Shown: positions 10,454 to 22,282, counted from the stretch's first letter. The stretch is 25,905 nucleotides of DNA from Actinidia chinensis (GCA_009663005.1 VIGQ01002104.1:1-25905), one strand, 5' to 3'. The notes: generated from the letters alone by a model not told the origin. Translations and numbers: made by a program.

Positions 10454-10577
10454 GGTCCCCTGAGTTTTAAAAATTATATTTTGATCCTATAGTTTTTTGA
10501 TATTTATATTTGGCCCCCTAAAGTTATTAAAATTATAATTTGGTCCCTACACCTCTCTAATTTTTTTTTCAATTTAA
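10454..10577 (+). repeat. Representative B-specific block of four ~31-bp submonomers
   Basis: This block separates B from A. In A the link reads straight from TTTATATTTTGGTCCCCC into GTAGGCTTAAC. In B four more boxes come first: GGTCCCCTGA, GATCCTATA, GGCCCCCTAAAG and GGTCCCTACAC, then AATTTAGTCCCCCGTAGGC. In this copy the bases preceding the TCC/CCC core lie at 10455, 10483, 10513, 10543 and 10578. That gives steps of 28, 30, 30 and 35, mean about 31. Equivalent blocks end every full B unit. It is either a four-submonomer gain in B or a loss in A; the direction cannot be read here. Confidence 0.85.
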
Positions 10578-10583
10578 GTCCCC

Positions 10584-11365
10584 CGTATGCTTAACTTTTT
10601 ATAAATTACAGTTTCAAACTCTGGATTTTTTGATATTTATAGTTTTGCAACGTATAAAGTTTTTTAATCTTATACGTTGGTCTCTAAATTTTTTTAATGT
10701 TACTTTACTCGCCCAATTTAAATATTTAAAAATTGCAACTTTGGCCGCCCCGTCGTATTTTGTTTTGTGAATTTAGTGGCCCTCAAATTAATTAATTAAA
10801 ATTTACAAACTTTGGTTCCTCGGCTCTTTTTAATATTTTTAATTTAGTCTCATCAAAATTTTTTGTATAACCCGAATATTTATGCTAGAGTTGAAGTTTT
10901 GCCCATAAGTTTTTGAAATTTATATTTCGTCCCCTTGACTTTTTTGAAAATTATAATTTGGAACCCTGGATTTTTGAAATTTCCGTTTGTCCACTAATGT
11001 TATTAAAATTTAATTTGCTCCCTGACTTCTGAAATTTTTTTTAATTTAGTCCCCGAAGGATTAGTTTTTTAGAAGTTACATTTTCACACCATTCCACCCC
11101 AACTTTTTTTGATATTTATACTTTGCAACCTATAAATTTTTTAAAAATTCACTTCGGTCCCCCTTAAATCTTTTCTTAATTATGTTAATTTAGTTGCCCC
11201 ATCGCATTTAATTTTTTGAAACTTACATTAACACCTTGGTCCCCAATATTTTTGAATGTTGTTCATTTAAGCAAAACCCCAAGGGATTTTCTTTCTAACT
11301 GGATATTTTGCCCGCACTTAAGTGTTGCCTCATATTCATACTTTTTAAATTTATATTTTTGGTCC
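10584..11365 (+). repeat. A unit 7
   Basis: A-type marks are CCTCGGCTC near 10818, TTTGTATAACCCGAATATTT near 10862, GTCCACTAATGTT near 10989, and a short link. It has TTTTGTTTTG near 10758 and CGGTCCCC near 11155. Confidence 0.8.
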
Positions 11366-12235
11366 CGTAGGTTAACTTTTTAAAATTACAGTTTCAACTC
11401 TGGATTTTTTGATATGTATAGTTTTGCACCGTATAAAGTGTTTTTAATATTATACTTTGGTCTCTAATTTTTTAATTTAACTTACTCCTTGCGCCCAAAG
11501 TTTAAATAGTTTTAAAAATTGCACTTTGCCCCGTGGTATTTTTTTTTAATTAGTGCCCTCTAAATTTAATTAATTAAAATTTACACTTGGTCGCCCCCGA
11601 TTCTTTGATATTTCAATTTAGTCCATCAATTTGTTTGTAAACCGATATGTTATGCTAGAGTTGAAAGTTTTTGTCCTCATAGTTTTTTGAAATTTATATT
11701 TGGTTCCTTGACTTTTTGAAAATTATAGTTTTGGACCCTGGATTTTTTAAAATTCCGTTTGGCCCCTAAAGTTATTGAATTATAATTTCCTCCCTGATGT
11801 TTTTGAATTTTAATTTAGTCCCCCCCCGAAGGAATTAATGTTTTTAGAAGTTACATTTTCAAAACCCAAGCTGTTTTGATATTTGTACTTTGGCAACCTA
11901 TAAAATTTTTTTTTAAAAATTACACTTGCCTCCTTAATCTTTCTAATTATTTTTATTTAGTTGCCCCGTCATTTAATTTTTCGAAAATTCACCTTGGGCC
12001 AATATTTTTGAATGTTTCATTTAATCCACCCAAGATTTTCTTTCTAACTGGATATTTATGCCCGCACTTAATTTTTGCCTCTACGTTTGTGTAAATTTAT
12101 ATTTTGGGTCCCCTGAATTTTTAACAATTATAGTTTGATCCTATATTTTTGTGATCTTATATTTGGCCCCCTAAGTTATTAAAAAAGTAATAATTTGGGG
12201 TCCCTACACTCTCTATTTTTTTTCAATTTAGTCTC
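11366..12235 (+). repeat. B unit 7
   Basis: B-type marks are CCCCGATTCTTTGATA near 11595, GCCCCTAAAGTTATTGAA near 11762, and AAGCTGTTTTGATATTTG near 11868. The long link has GATCCTATA near 12138. The trunk carries an extra ACTTACTCC before GCGCCCAAAG (about 11480-11500). Confidence 0.8.
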
Positions 12236-13133
12236 CGTAGGCTTAAACATTTTAGAAATTACAGTTTCAACTCTGGATTTTGATATTTATAGTTTTGCAA
12301 ATGCACCTTAAATAAAGTTTTTAATATTAGACTTTGTCTCAATTTTTTTAATTTACTCTGCGGACCCAAAGTTTAAATATTTAAAAATTGCACTTTGCCC
12401 CGGGGTATTTTTTTTTAATTTAGTTAGTGCCCTCACAAAATTTAATTAATTAAAATTTACACTTTGGTCCCCTATTCTTTTGAATAATTTCAATTTATTC
12501 CATCAAAGCATTTGTTTGAAAAACCAGAATATTAGGCTAGATTGAAGTTTGTTTGCCTTCAAAAGTTTTTGAATTTATTTTTTGTACCGTACTTTTTTGA
12601 AAATTAAGCGTTTGGACCCTGGATTGTTTAAATATCAGTTTGCCCCTAAATTATTATTGAAATTATAATTTCCTCCCTGATATTTTTGAATTTTTTTAAT
12701 TTAGTCCCCCGAAGATTATGTTTTTAGAAGTTACAATTTTCAACCCAAGCTTTTTTTTGATATTTGTACTTTGCAACCTATAAAATTTTTTAAAGATAAC
12801 ACTATCCTCCTTAATCTTTTTCTAATTATTTTTTAATTTTGGTTGCACCAGCATTTAATTTTTCAAAAATACAAACAACCTTGGTTGCCAATATTTTTGA
12901 ATGTTTTTCAATTTAAAAATCCACCCAGATTTTTTCTTTCTCACTGGATATTTATGACCGCACTAAGTTTTGCCTCATACGTTTTTGTAAAGTTTATATT
13001 TTGGTCCCCTTATTTTTTAAAATTATAGTTTTGGCCCTAATATTTTTTTGATATTATATTTTGGTTGCCCCCTAAAGTTAATTAAAATTATAATTTGGTC
13101 CTAACTTTCTAATTTTTTTTATTTAGAGTCCCC
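12236..13133 (+). repeat. B unit 8 (second B of a BB pair)
   Basis: It follows B unit 7 with no A between. The body is B: CCCCTATTCTTTTGAATAA near 12468, AAACCAGAATATT near 12521, and a long link near 13000-13125. The trunk has CTGCGGACCC near 12358, closer to the A-type GCGCCC than to the B-type GTGCCC. It carries the AAATATC-GTTTGCCCC variant near 12630. Confidence 0.78.
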
Positions 13134-13903
13134 CGTAGGCTTAACTTTAGAAATTAGCAGTTTCAACTCGGGATTTTTTGATATATATAAGTTTGCAAAG
13201 TGCATAAACCGTATAAAGTTTTTAATTTATTATACTTTGGCGCGAATTTTTTTTTAATTTACTCGCCCAAAGTTTAAATTTTAAAATTGCACTTTGCCCC
13301 TTGGTATTTGTTTTTTTTAATTAGTGTCCCTCAAAATTTAATTAATTAAATTTTACACTTTTGGGTCCTCGCTCTGCTGAATATTTTTAATTTAGTCCAT
13401 CAAAGATTTTTTTTATACCCCGAATATTTATGCTAGAGTTGAAGTTTTGCCCATAAGTTTTGAAATTTTTATATTTCGTCCCTTGACTTTTTGATAAATT
13501 ATAATTTGGCCCCTGTATTTTTTTTGAAATTTACCGTTTGTCCACTAATGTGAGTAAATTATAATTTGGCTCCCTGATCTTTCTGAATTTTTTTAATTTA
13601 AGTCCCCCGAAGGATTATGTTTTTAGAAGTTACATTTTCATCATCCAAACTTTTTTGATATTTATACTTTTGGCAACCTATAAATTTTGTTAAAAATTCA
13701 CTTCGGATTCGGTCCTCCTCTTTCTAATGATTTTTAATTTAGTTGCCCCAGCATTTAATTTTTGCAGAAAATTACAACCGTGGGGCCCCCATATTTTTGA
13801 ATGTTTTCATTTAAATCCACCCAAATTTCTTTTCTAACTGGATATTTATGCCCGCACTAAGTGTTTGTTAACTCATACGTTTTTACATTATATTTTGGTC
13901 CCC
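13134..13903 (+). repeat. A unit 8
   Basis: A-type marks are GGTCCTCGCTCTGCTGAA near 13364, a TTTTTTTTATACCCCGAAT segment near 13409, GTCCACTAATGTG near 13540, and a short link. Right-domain forms are TTTGTTTTTTTTAATTAG near 13307 and CGGTCC near 13709, the latter next to a short CGGATT stutter. Confidence 0.8.
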
Positions 13904-14780
13904 CGTAGGCTTAACTTTTTAGAAATTACAGTGTCAACTCTTGATTTTTTGATCTTTATAGTTGGCAAGCAACCGTATAAAGTTTTTAATATTATCTTTG
14001 GGCCTCTATTTTTTTAGTTTAACTGTGCCCAAATTTTAAATATTTAAAAATTGCACTTTGCCCCGTCGTATTTTTTTTTTAATTTAGTGCCCTCAAAATT
14101 TAATTATTAAAATTACACTTTGGTCCCCGATTCTTTTGAATAATTTCATTTAGTCCATCAAAGATTTGTTTGAAACCAGAAATATTTATGCTAGTTTGAG
14201 TTTTGCCTCATATAAGTTTTTGAAATTTAGATTTGGTACCTACTTTTTTGAAATTATAGTTTGGACCCTAGAATTTTTTTTAAATTTTACCGTTTGCCCC
14301 TACGTTTTTGAATTATAATTTCCTCCCTGACATTTTTGAATTTTTTTAATTTTAGTCCCCGAAGGAAGTTTATGTTTTTTAGAAGTTACATTTTCAACCC
14401 AAGCTTTTTTGATATTTTTACTTGCACCTATAAATTTTTTTTAAAGATTAACCACTTCGCTCCCTTAATCTTTCTATTATTTTTAATTTTGTTGCCCCAG
14501 CATTTAATTTTTTTCAAAAATTACAACATTGGTGCCCAATATTTTTGATGTTTTTTAATTTAATCCCCCCAAGATTTTCCTTTCTACTGGATATTTTTAT
14601 GCCGCACTTAATTTTGCCCTCATACGTTTGTAAATTTATATTTTTTGGATCCCCCTTGATTTTTTAACAATTATAGTTTTGGACCCTATATTTTTTGATA
14701 TTTATATTTTGGGGCCCCCTCAAATTTTTAAAATTATAATTTGGTCCCTACACTTTTCTATTTTTTTTAATTTTAGTCCC
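13904..14780 (+). repeat. B unit 9
   Basis: B-type marks are CCCCGATTCTTTTGAATAAT near 14125, GAAACCAGAAATATTT near 14172, and a long link from about 14640. The trunk reads TTTAGTTTAACTGTGCCC with CCCCGTCGTA. That combination also occurs in the B units at 20660 and 23184, with a related form (CCGGCGTA) at 15531. Confidence 0.8.
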
Positions 14781-15530
14781 CTAGCTAACTTTTTAAATTA
14801 CAGTTGCAACTCTGGATTTTTTGATATTTTAGTTTGCACCGTAAAAGTTTTGTAATATTATACTTTGGTCTCTATTTTTTTTTTAATTTACTACACACTG
14901 CGGCCAATTTTAATATTTAAAATTGCACTGTTGCCACCGTGGTATTTGTTTTTTTTATTTAGTGCCCTCAACATGTCATTAATTAAAATTACACTTTGGT
15001 CCTCGCTCTTCTTATATTTTTAATTTATGTCCATCAAAGATGGTTGTTTAGTAACCCGAATATTTATAGCTAGAGTTAAGTTTTTGCCCATAATTTTTTG
15101 AAATTTTTATATTTTGGTCCCCTTGACTTTTTGAAAATTAAAATTTGGACCCTTGATTTTTTGAATTTACAACCGTTTTGTCCAACTAATGTGATTGAAT
15201 ATAATTTGCTCCCTGATCTTTCTGATTTTTTGGAATTAGTCCCCCGAAGGATTATGTTTTTTAGACTTTCATTTTCATCCCAAACTTTTTGGGATATTTA
15301 TCTTTGAACCTATAAATTTTTTAAAAATTAGCACGTCGAGTCCGCAATCTTTCTAATTATTTTTTAATTAGTTTGCCCCCAGCATTTAATTGTTCGAAAA
15401 TTACAACACCTTGGGTCCCCAATATTTTTGAATGTTTTTCAATTTAATCCACACAAGATTCTTTCTAACCGGATATTTATGCCCGCACTTAAGTGTTACT
15501 CATAACGTTTTTACTTTATATTTGGTCCCC
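14781..15530 (+). repeat. A unit 9
   Basis: A-type marks are GGTCCTCGCTCTTCTTA near 14998, GTAACCCGAATATTTATA near 15050, and a short link. A small extra ACACAC-like insertion precedes GCGGCC in the trunk near 14892. Confidence 0.78.
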
Positions 15531-16397
15531 CGTAGGCTTACCTTTAACTTTTAGAAATTCGTTTTCACCTCTGGATTTTTTGATATTTATAGTTTCACCG
15601 TAATAAAGTTTTAATATTATACTTTGTCTCTAATTTTTTTTAGTTTACTGTGCCCAAAGTTTAAATATTTAAAAATTGCACTTTGCCCCGGCGTATTTTT
15701 TTTTTTTTTAATTTAGTGCCCTCAAAATTTAATTAATTAAAATTTACACTTTGGTCCCCGATTCATTCTTTTGACTAATTTCAATTAAGTCCATCAAAGA
15801 TGGTTTGAAAACCAAATATTTATGCTAGTGTTGAAGTTTTGCCTCATAATTTTTTGAAATTTATATTTTGGTAACCTTGATTTTTGGAAAATATAGTTTT
15901 TGGACGCTGGATTTTTTAAAATATCCTTTTGCCCCTAAAGTTTATTGAAATATAATTCTCCCGAATATTTTTTGAATTTTTTTAATTTACCCCGAAGAAT
16001 AGTTTTTAGAGTTACTTTTCAACCCAAGCTTTTGTTTGATATTTTCTTGCAACTATAATATTTTTTAAATTACCCTTCGCTCCTTACTCTTTCTAATTAT
16101 TTTTAATTTATTGCCCCAAAAGCATTTAATTTTTCTTCGAAAATTACACCTGGGTGCCCAATATTTTTGAATGTTTTTTTCAATTTAATCCACCCAAGAT
16201 TTTCTTTCTAACTGGATATTTTATGCCCGCACTAAGTTTTGGCCTCATACGTTTTGTAAATTTATATTTTGGTCCCCGTGATTTTTAAAAATTATAGTTT
16301 TGGACGCCTATATTTTTTGATATTTAATATTGGGCCCCCTAAGTTATTAAAATTATATTTGGTCCTACAACTTTCTAATTTTTTTTTAATTATCCCC
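15531..16397 (+). repeat. B unit 10
   Basis: B-type marks are CCCCGATTCATTCTTTTGA near 15757, with a short ATTC stutter, GCCTCATAA near 15841, and a long link near 16270-16390. It carries the AAAATATCC variant before TTTTGCCCCTAAAG (about 15918-15940) and the TAGTTTACTGTGCCC trunk. Confidence 0.8.
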
Positions 16398-17169
16398 CTA
16401 TGCTTACCTTTCCTTTTAGAAATTACAGTCTCAACGCTGGTGTGTGATATTTATTAGTTTGCAACCGGATAAAGTTTTAATATTATACTTTGTCTCTAAT
16501 TTTTTTAATTTACTACTACTCCGCCCAAAGTTTAAATATTTAAAAATTGCACTTTGCCCCGGGTGTATTTGTTTTTTTTTTAATTATGCCCCTCAAAATT
16601 TAATTAATTAAAATTTACACTTTGGTCCGGCCTTCTGAATATTTTTAATTTATTCCATCAAGATTTTTTTTATACCCGAATATTTATGCGAGATTGAAGT
16701 TTTGCCCATAAGTTTTTGAAATTTATATTTTGGTATTTTGGTCCCTTGACTTTTGAAAATTATAATTTGGACCCTGGATTTTTTGAAATTTACCAGTTGT
16801 CCCCTATGTTATTAAAATTATAATAATTTTGCCTCCCTGATCTTTCTGAATTTTTTTAATTTGTCCCCGAAGGATTTGTTTTTTTTAGATTACAACAATT
16901 TTCATATCCCAAACTTTTTCGGTTGATATTTATACCTTTGGCAACCTATAAATTTTTAAAATTACACTTCGGTGCCGCACTTTCTAATATTTTTAATTTA
17001 GTTGCTTTTCCCCAAGCCTTTAATTTTTCGAAAATTAACACACCCTTGGTCCCCCCAATATTTTTGAATGTTTTTTCAATTTAATTCCACCCAAGATTTT
17101 CTTCTAACGGATAGTTTATGCCCGCACTTAGTGTTGCCTCAATACGTTTTTTAATTTATATTTTGTCCC
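16398..17169 (+). repeat. A unit 10
   Basis: A-type marks are TTTTTTTATACCCGAATATT near 16663, GCCCATAAG near 16704, GTCCCCTATGTTATTAAAA near 16799, and a short link. The trunk has ACTACTACTCCGCCC near 16512. A duplicated TTTTGGTA lies near 16730. Confidence 0.8.
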
Positions 17170-18075
17170 TTTAGGCTTACTTTTTGAAAATTACAGTTTC
17201 AACTCTGAAATTTTTTGATATTTATAGTTTAACACTCGATAAAGTTTTTAATATTCTACTTTGTCTCTAATTTTTTTAAATTTACTGTGCCCAAAGTTTT
17301 AAATATTTAAAAATTGCACTTTGCCCCGTGGTATTTTTTTTTTAATTTAGTGCCCTCTGCTCAAAATTTAATTAATTAAAATTTACCTTGGTCCACGATT
17401 CTTTTGATAATTTCATTTAATCCATCAAAGATTTGTGTTGAAACCAGATTTTATGCGAAGTTGTTGAAGTTTTTGCCGCATAAGTTTTTGAAATTTATAT
17501 TTGGTCAACCTTGACTTTTTGAAAATTATAGTTTGGACCCTGGATTTTTTTTAAAAAAATTTAACCGTTTGCCCCCTAACGTTATTGAAATTATTAATTT
17601 CCCTTCCTCCGATATTTTTGAATTTTTTTGAATTTAGTCCCCCGAAGGGAGTTGTTTTTATAGTTACATTTTCAATTTCAACATGTCAACCTCAACCAGC
17701 TTTTTTGATATTTGTACTTGGGCAACCGTATAAAATTTTTTAATAAAATTACACTTCCGCGCTCCCGTAATCTTTCTAATTATTTTTAATTTAGTTTGCC
17801 CCAGCATTTAATTTTTCAAAAATTCACCCCTGGGTGCCCATATTTTTGAATGTTTTCAATTTAATCCACCAAGATTTTCGGTCTAAAGGGATATTTATAT
17901 GCCCGCACGTAAGTTTTGTGGCCTCATACTTTTGGTAAATTTTTATATTTTGGTCCCCTATTTTTTAAAAAATAGTTTGGATCCTATATTTTTTGATATT
18001 TATATGGTGGGCCCCCTAAGTTTTAAATTATATTTTGGTCCTCCACTCTCTAATTTTTTTTCAATTAGTATCCTC
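17170..18075 (+). repeat. B unit 11 (first of three B in a row)
   Basis: B-type marks are CCACGATTCTTTTGATAATTTC near 17391, GAAACCAGATTTTATG near 17439, and a long link near 17950-18070. It has TTTAACCGTTTGCCCCC rather than the ATATCC form near 17560, and the trunk has CTGTGCCC. Local stutter occurs at about 17675-17700. Confidence 0.8.
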
Positions 18076-18990
18076 CGTCGGCTTAACTTTTTAGAAATTA
18101 CGTTTCAAAAATCCAACTCTGGATTTTTTGATATTTATAGTTGCAAAAACCAAAACAAAAAACCTAATAAAGTTTTTAATATTATACTTTGGTCTCTAAT
18201 TTTTTTGAATTACTACTGTCGCCCAAAGTTTAAATATTTCACAATTGACTTTACCCGGTGGTATTTTTTTTTTAATTTAGTGCCCTCAAAATTTATTAGT
18301 AAAAAATTTACACACTTTGGTCCCCATTCTTTTGAATGATTTCAATTTAGTCCATCAAAGAATTTGTTTGAAACCAAGATATTTATGCTAGGTTGAAGTT
18401 TTGCCTCATAAGTTTTTGAATTTATATTTTGGTACCTGACTTTTTGAAAATTATAGTTTTTGGATACGCGGATGTTTTAAAATATCCGTTTTTGCCCCTA
18501 AAGTTATTGAAATTTATTTCTCCTGATATTTTTGAATTTTTGAATTTAGTCCCCGAAGGATTAATGTTGGGTAGAACTTACATTTTCAAAACCAAGCTTT
18601 TTTGATATTTGTACTTTGCAACCTATAAATTTTTTAAAAGAAAAAAAGGAAAGAAAAAATTACAACACTTCGCTCCTTAATCTTTTCTAATATTTTTAAT
18701 TTAGTTGCCCCAGCATTTAATTTTTTTTTCGCAAATTAACACTTGGTGCCAATATTTTTGAATGTTTTCAATTTTTATCCACCAAAATTTTCTTTCTAAA
18801 TGGATAGTATATGCCCGCACCTTAAGTTTTGCCCTCCTACGTTTGTAAATTTATATTTTGGTCCCCTGATTTTTTAAAATAAGTTTGGGAGATCTACTAA
18901 TTTTTTTGATATTTATATTTGGTCCCCCTAAAGTTATTAAATTATAATTTTTTCCATACATCCTCTTCTAATGTTGTTCAATTTAGTCTC
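18076..18990 (+). repeat. B unit 12 (second of three)
   Basis: B-type marks are CCCCATTCTTTTGAATGATTTC near 18320 (key bases), GAAACCAAGATATTT near 18371, and a long link from about 18855. It has the AAAATATCC variant near 18480. An A/C-rich insertion at 18145-18166 and a purine run at 18636-18659 lengthen it. Confidence 0.8.
18636..18659 (+). other. Purine-only A/G run
   Basis: A 24-base stretch of A with scattered G lies where other copies read TTTTTTAAAAATTACAC. It is the only such run in the window. Confidence 0.6.
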
Positions 18991-19901
18991 CGGAGGCCTT
19001 AACTTTTTAGAAATTACAGTGTCCACTCTGGATTTTTTGATATTTATAGTTTGGCAACACAAAAACCGTATAAAGTTGTTAAATATTATAACTTTGGTTC
19101 TCTAATTTTTTTAATTTACTTTCCTACTCACTGCGCCCAAAGTTTAAACTTTGAAAAAGTGCACTTTTGCCCTGTGGTATTTTTTTTTTAATTTAGTGCC
19201 CTCAAAATTAATTAATTAAAATTACACTTTGGTCCCCTATTCTTTGAATAATTTCAATTTAGCTCATCAAAGATTTGTTTGAAAACCAAATATTTAATGC
19301 TAGATTTGTAAGGTTTGCCTCATAAGTTTTTGAATTTAGATTTTGGTACCTTGACTTTTTGAAAATTATAGTTTGGACCCTGGATTTTTTAAAATATCCG
19401 TTTGCCCCTAAAGTTATTGAAATTATATTCCTCCCTGTATATTTTTTGGAATTATTTTTAATTTAGTCCCCGAAGGATTAATGTTTTTAGAATTACATTT
19501 TTCCACCCAAGCTTTTTTGATAGTTGTACTTTCAACCTATAAATGGTTTTTAACGATTACACTTCCGTCCTTAATCTTTTCTAATTTTTTTAATTTTGTG
19601 CCCCACCTCATTTAATTTTTTTCAAATTACACCTTGGTGCCCAATATTTTTAATGTTTTTAATTTAATATCACCCAAAGTTCTTTCTAACTGTATTTTAC
19701 TGACCGCAACTTAAGTTTTTGCCTCCTACGTTTGTAAATTTATATTTTGGTCCCCTGATTTTTTAAAAATTAATAGTTTTGGACCCTATATTTTTGATAT
19801 TATATTTGGGGGGGGGGGGGGGGGGGGGGGGGCCCCCTAAAATTATTAAAATTATAAGCTTGGTCCCCTACACTTTCTAATTTTTTTTTATTTAGTCCCC
19901 C
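18991..19901 (+). repeat. B unit 13 (third of three)
   Basis: B-type marks are CCCCTATTCTTTGAATAATT near 19233, AAAATATCCGTTTGCCCC near 19391, and a long link interrupted by a run of 25 G at 19808-19832. The trunk has CTGCGCCC, which is A-like, and CCCTGTGGTA, shared with the partial last unit. Confidence 0.78.
19808..19832 (+). other. G25 run
   Basis: It sits in the B link where other copies read TATTTGGCCCCCTAAAG. The run grows the GG of that box and leaves both flanks intact. Confidence 0.7.
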
Positions 19902-20659
19902 CTTAGCTTACCTTTTTAGAAATACAGTTTCAACTGCTGGATTTTTTGATATTTATAGTTTGCAACCGTATAAAAAGTTTTTTAATGTTATACTTTGGTC
20001 TCTAATTTTTTTAATTACTGCGCCAAAGTTTAAATATTTAAAAATTGCCTTTGCCCAGTGGTATTTTGTTTTTTTTTTAATTTAGTGCCTTCAAAATTTA
20101 AAATAATTAAATTTACACGTTGTCTCGGCTCTTTCTGAATATTTTTAATTTAGATAGTGTCCATCAAAGGGATTTTTTTTATACCCGAATATTTATGCTA
20201 GAGTGTAAGTTTTGCCCATAAGTTGTTTGAAATTTAGATTTTGGTGTCCCTTTACTTTTGAAAATTAAAATTTTGGACGCCTGGATTTTTTGAAATTTAC
20301 CGTTTGTCCACTAATGTTTATAAAATGAATAATTTGCTCCCTGATCTTTCTAATTTTTTTATTTATCCCCACGAAGGATTATGTTTTTAGAAGTTACATT
20401 TTCATCCCCAACTTTTTTTGATATTATACTTTGCAACCTATAAAATTTTTTAAAAATTACACTGCGTCCTCATCTTTTCTAATTATTTTGATTTAGTTGC
20501 CCCAGCATTTAATTTATTTTTTCGAAAATTACACCTTGGTCCCCATATTTGTTGAATGTTTTCATTTAAAATCCACCCAGATTTCTTTCTAACCGGGATA
20601 TTTATGCCCGCACTGAAGTGTTTGACTCATACGTTTTTTTACATTTATATTTGGTCCCC
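19902..20659 (+). repeat. A unit 11
   Basis: A-type marks are GTCTCGGCTCTTTCTGAATA near 20121, a TTTTTTTATACCCGAATATTT segment near 20173, GTCCACTAATGTT near 20306, and a short link. It has TTTTGTTTTTTTTTTAATTT near 20064. Confidence 0.82.
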
Positions 20660-20850
20660 CGTAGGCTTAACTTTTTAGAAATTACCAGTTTCAACTCTGG
20701 ATTTTTTGATATGTATAGTTTGCTGCAAAAACGTATAAAGTTTTTAATATTATAGCTTTGTTCCTAATTTTTTTAGTTACTGTGCCCCATTTTAAATATT
20801 TAAAAATTGCACTTTGCCCCGTCGATTTTTTTTTTAATTTAGTGCCCTCA

Positions 20851-20872
20851 AAATTTTAATTAATTAAAATTT
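20851..20872. repeat. Extended perfect palindrome (22 bp)
   Basis: This copy of palindrome 2 has four T before the AATTAATT core and four A after it, so all 22 bases are self-complementary. The B unit at 23184 has the same extended form. Confidence 0.85.
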
Positions 20873-21020
20873 ACACTTGGTCCCCGATTCTTTTGAATAA
20901 TTCAATTTAGTCCATCAAAGTATTTGTTTAAACCAGAATATTTCTGCTAGTGTTGGAAGTTTTGCCGCTAAGTGTTTTGAAATTTATATTTGGTTAACCG
21001 TGACTTTTTGAAAATTAAGT

Positions 21021-21041
21021 TGTTGGAGGGGAGACTGGGCT
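21021..21041 (+). other. G-rich interruption
   Basis: TGTTGGAGGGGAGACTGGGC replaces the usual TAGTTTGGACCCTGG. The surrounding B body is normal. It has the look of a garbled short stretch and does not match another feature. Confidence 0.5.
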
Positions 21042-21538
21042 GGATTTTTTAAAATATCCTTTGCCCCTAAATTAGTGAAATATAATTTCCATCCCTGATT
21101 TTTGAATTTTTTTAATTTATCCCCTAAGGATTATGTTTTTAGAAGTACCTTTTCAACCTTACCCAAGCGTTTTGATATTTGTACTTTGCACCTATAAATT
21201 TTTTAAAATTACACTTCGCTCCTTAACTTTCTAATTAGTTTTAATTTAGTTTGCCCCAGCATTTAATTTTTCGAAAATTACAACTTGGTCCCCAATATTT
21301 TTGAATTGTTGTTCAATTTAATCCATCCCAAGATTTTCTTTCTAACTGGATATTTATGCCGCACTTACGTTTTTGTCCTCATACGTTTTGTAAAATTTAT
21401 ATTTTGGGGGTCCCCTGATTTTTTAAAAATTATAGTTTGGAGCCCTATATTTTTTGATTTTATATTTTTGGGTTGGCCCCCGAAAGTATTAAATTATCAT
21501 TTGTCCCTACACTTTCATTTTTTTAATTTATTGTCCCC

Positions 21539-22282
21539 CGTGAGGCTTAACTTTTTAGAAATTACAGTTGCAACTCTGGATTTTTTGGATATTTATAGTT
21601 TCACCGTATACAAGTTTTTAATATTTATCTTTGTCCTAATTTTTTTAATTTACTACTTCTTACTACTGCGCCCAAAGTTTAAATATTTAAAAATTGCCAC
21701 TTTGCCCGGTATTTGTTTTTTTTAAATTTAGTGCCCTCAAAATTTAAATTATTAAAATTTACACTTGTCCTCGGCGCTTCTGAATATTTTTAATTTAGTC
21801 CATCAAAGATTTTTTTTATACCCAATATTTATGCTAGAAGTTGAAGTTTTGCCCATAAGTTTTTGATTTTATATTTGGGTCCCTTGACCTTTTTGGAATT
21901 AATATTGGACCCTGGATTTTTTGAAAGGACCGTTTTGTCCAACTAATGTTTTAAAAGTATAATTTGCTCCCTGATCTTCTGAATTTTTTTAATTTAGGTA
22001 GTCCCCCGAATGATTATGTTTTAGGAGTTACATTTTCCATGCACCAACTTTTTTGATATTTATATCCTTGGCAACCTATAAATTTTTTAAAAATTACCCT
22101 TCGGTCTCATCCTTTCTAATTTTTATTTAGGTTGCCCCACATTTATTTTTTCGAAAATTACACCTTGTCCCAATATTTTTGAAGTTTTCATTTAATCCAC
22201 CAAGATTTTCCTGTCTAACTGAGTATTTTATGTCCCGCACCTTAGTGTTGCTCATACTTTTTTAATTTATATTTTGGTCCCC
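21539..22282 (+). repeat. A unit 12
   Basis: A-type marks are GTCCTCGGCGCTTCTGAATA near 21767, TTTTTTTTATACCCAATATT near 21810, and GTCCAACTAATGTT near 21937. The short link reads GGTCCCCTGTAGGC. The trunk has TACTACTTCTTACTACTGCGCCC, the longest of the TACT-type insertions (about 21648-21673). Confidence 0.82.

Larger units (their letters stand above)
9675..10583 (+). repeat. B unit 6 (first with GCCCC form)
   Basis: B-type marks are CCCCGATTCTTTTGAATAAT near 9909, GAAACCAGAATATTT near 9958, and a long link from about 10454. TTTGCCCCTAAAG near 10086 replaces GCCGC. A pyrimidine-rich, CCT-like expansion occurs at 10113-10148. Confidence 0.8.
20660..21538 (+). repeat. B unit 14
   Basis: B-type marks are CCCCGATTCTTTTGAATAAT near 20882, AAACCAGAATATTT near 20931, AAAATATCC near 21050, and a long link near 21405-21530. 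The trunk has TTTAGTTACTGTGCCC and CCCCGTCGA. It holds a perfect 22-bp palindrome at 20851-20872 and a G-rich oddity at 21021-21041. Confidence 0.8.

Noticed and set aside
17899..18339. Open reading frame of 146 codons on the + strand, and another of the same length at 21285-21725
   Set aside because: Both lie wholly inside B unit and trunk sequence. The products are low-complexity F/L/I/K/N-rich, and the frame is open only because indels remove stops that neighbouring copies have. A ~31-bp submonomer also rotates the frame at each step, so TAG in AATTTAG and TAA in TTTAATT enter every frame. No domain or usable upstream signal is seen.
19808..19832. Possible G-quadruplex or telomere-like G tract
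   Set aside because: It is a single uninterrupted G run unique to one copy, with no telomeric repeat and no set of spaced G tracts. Artefact is more likely.
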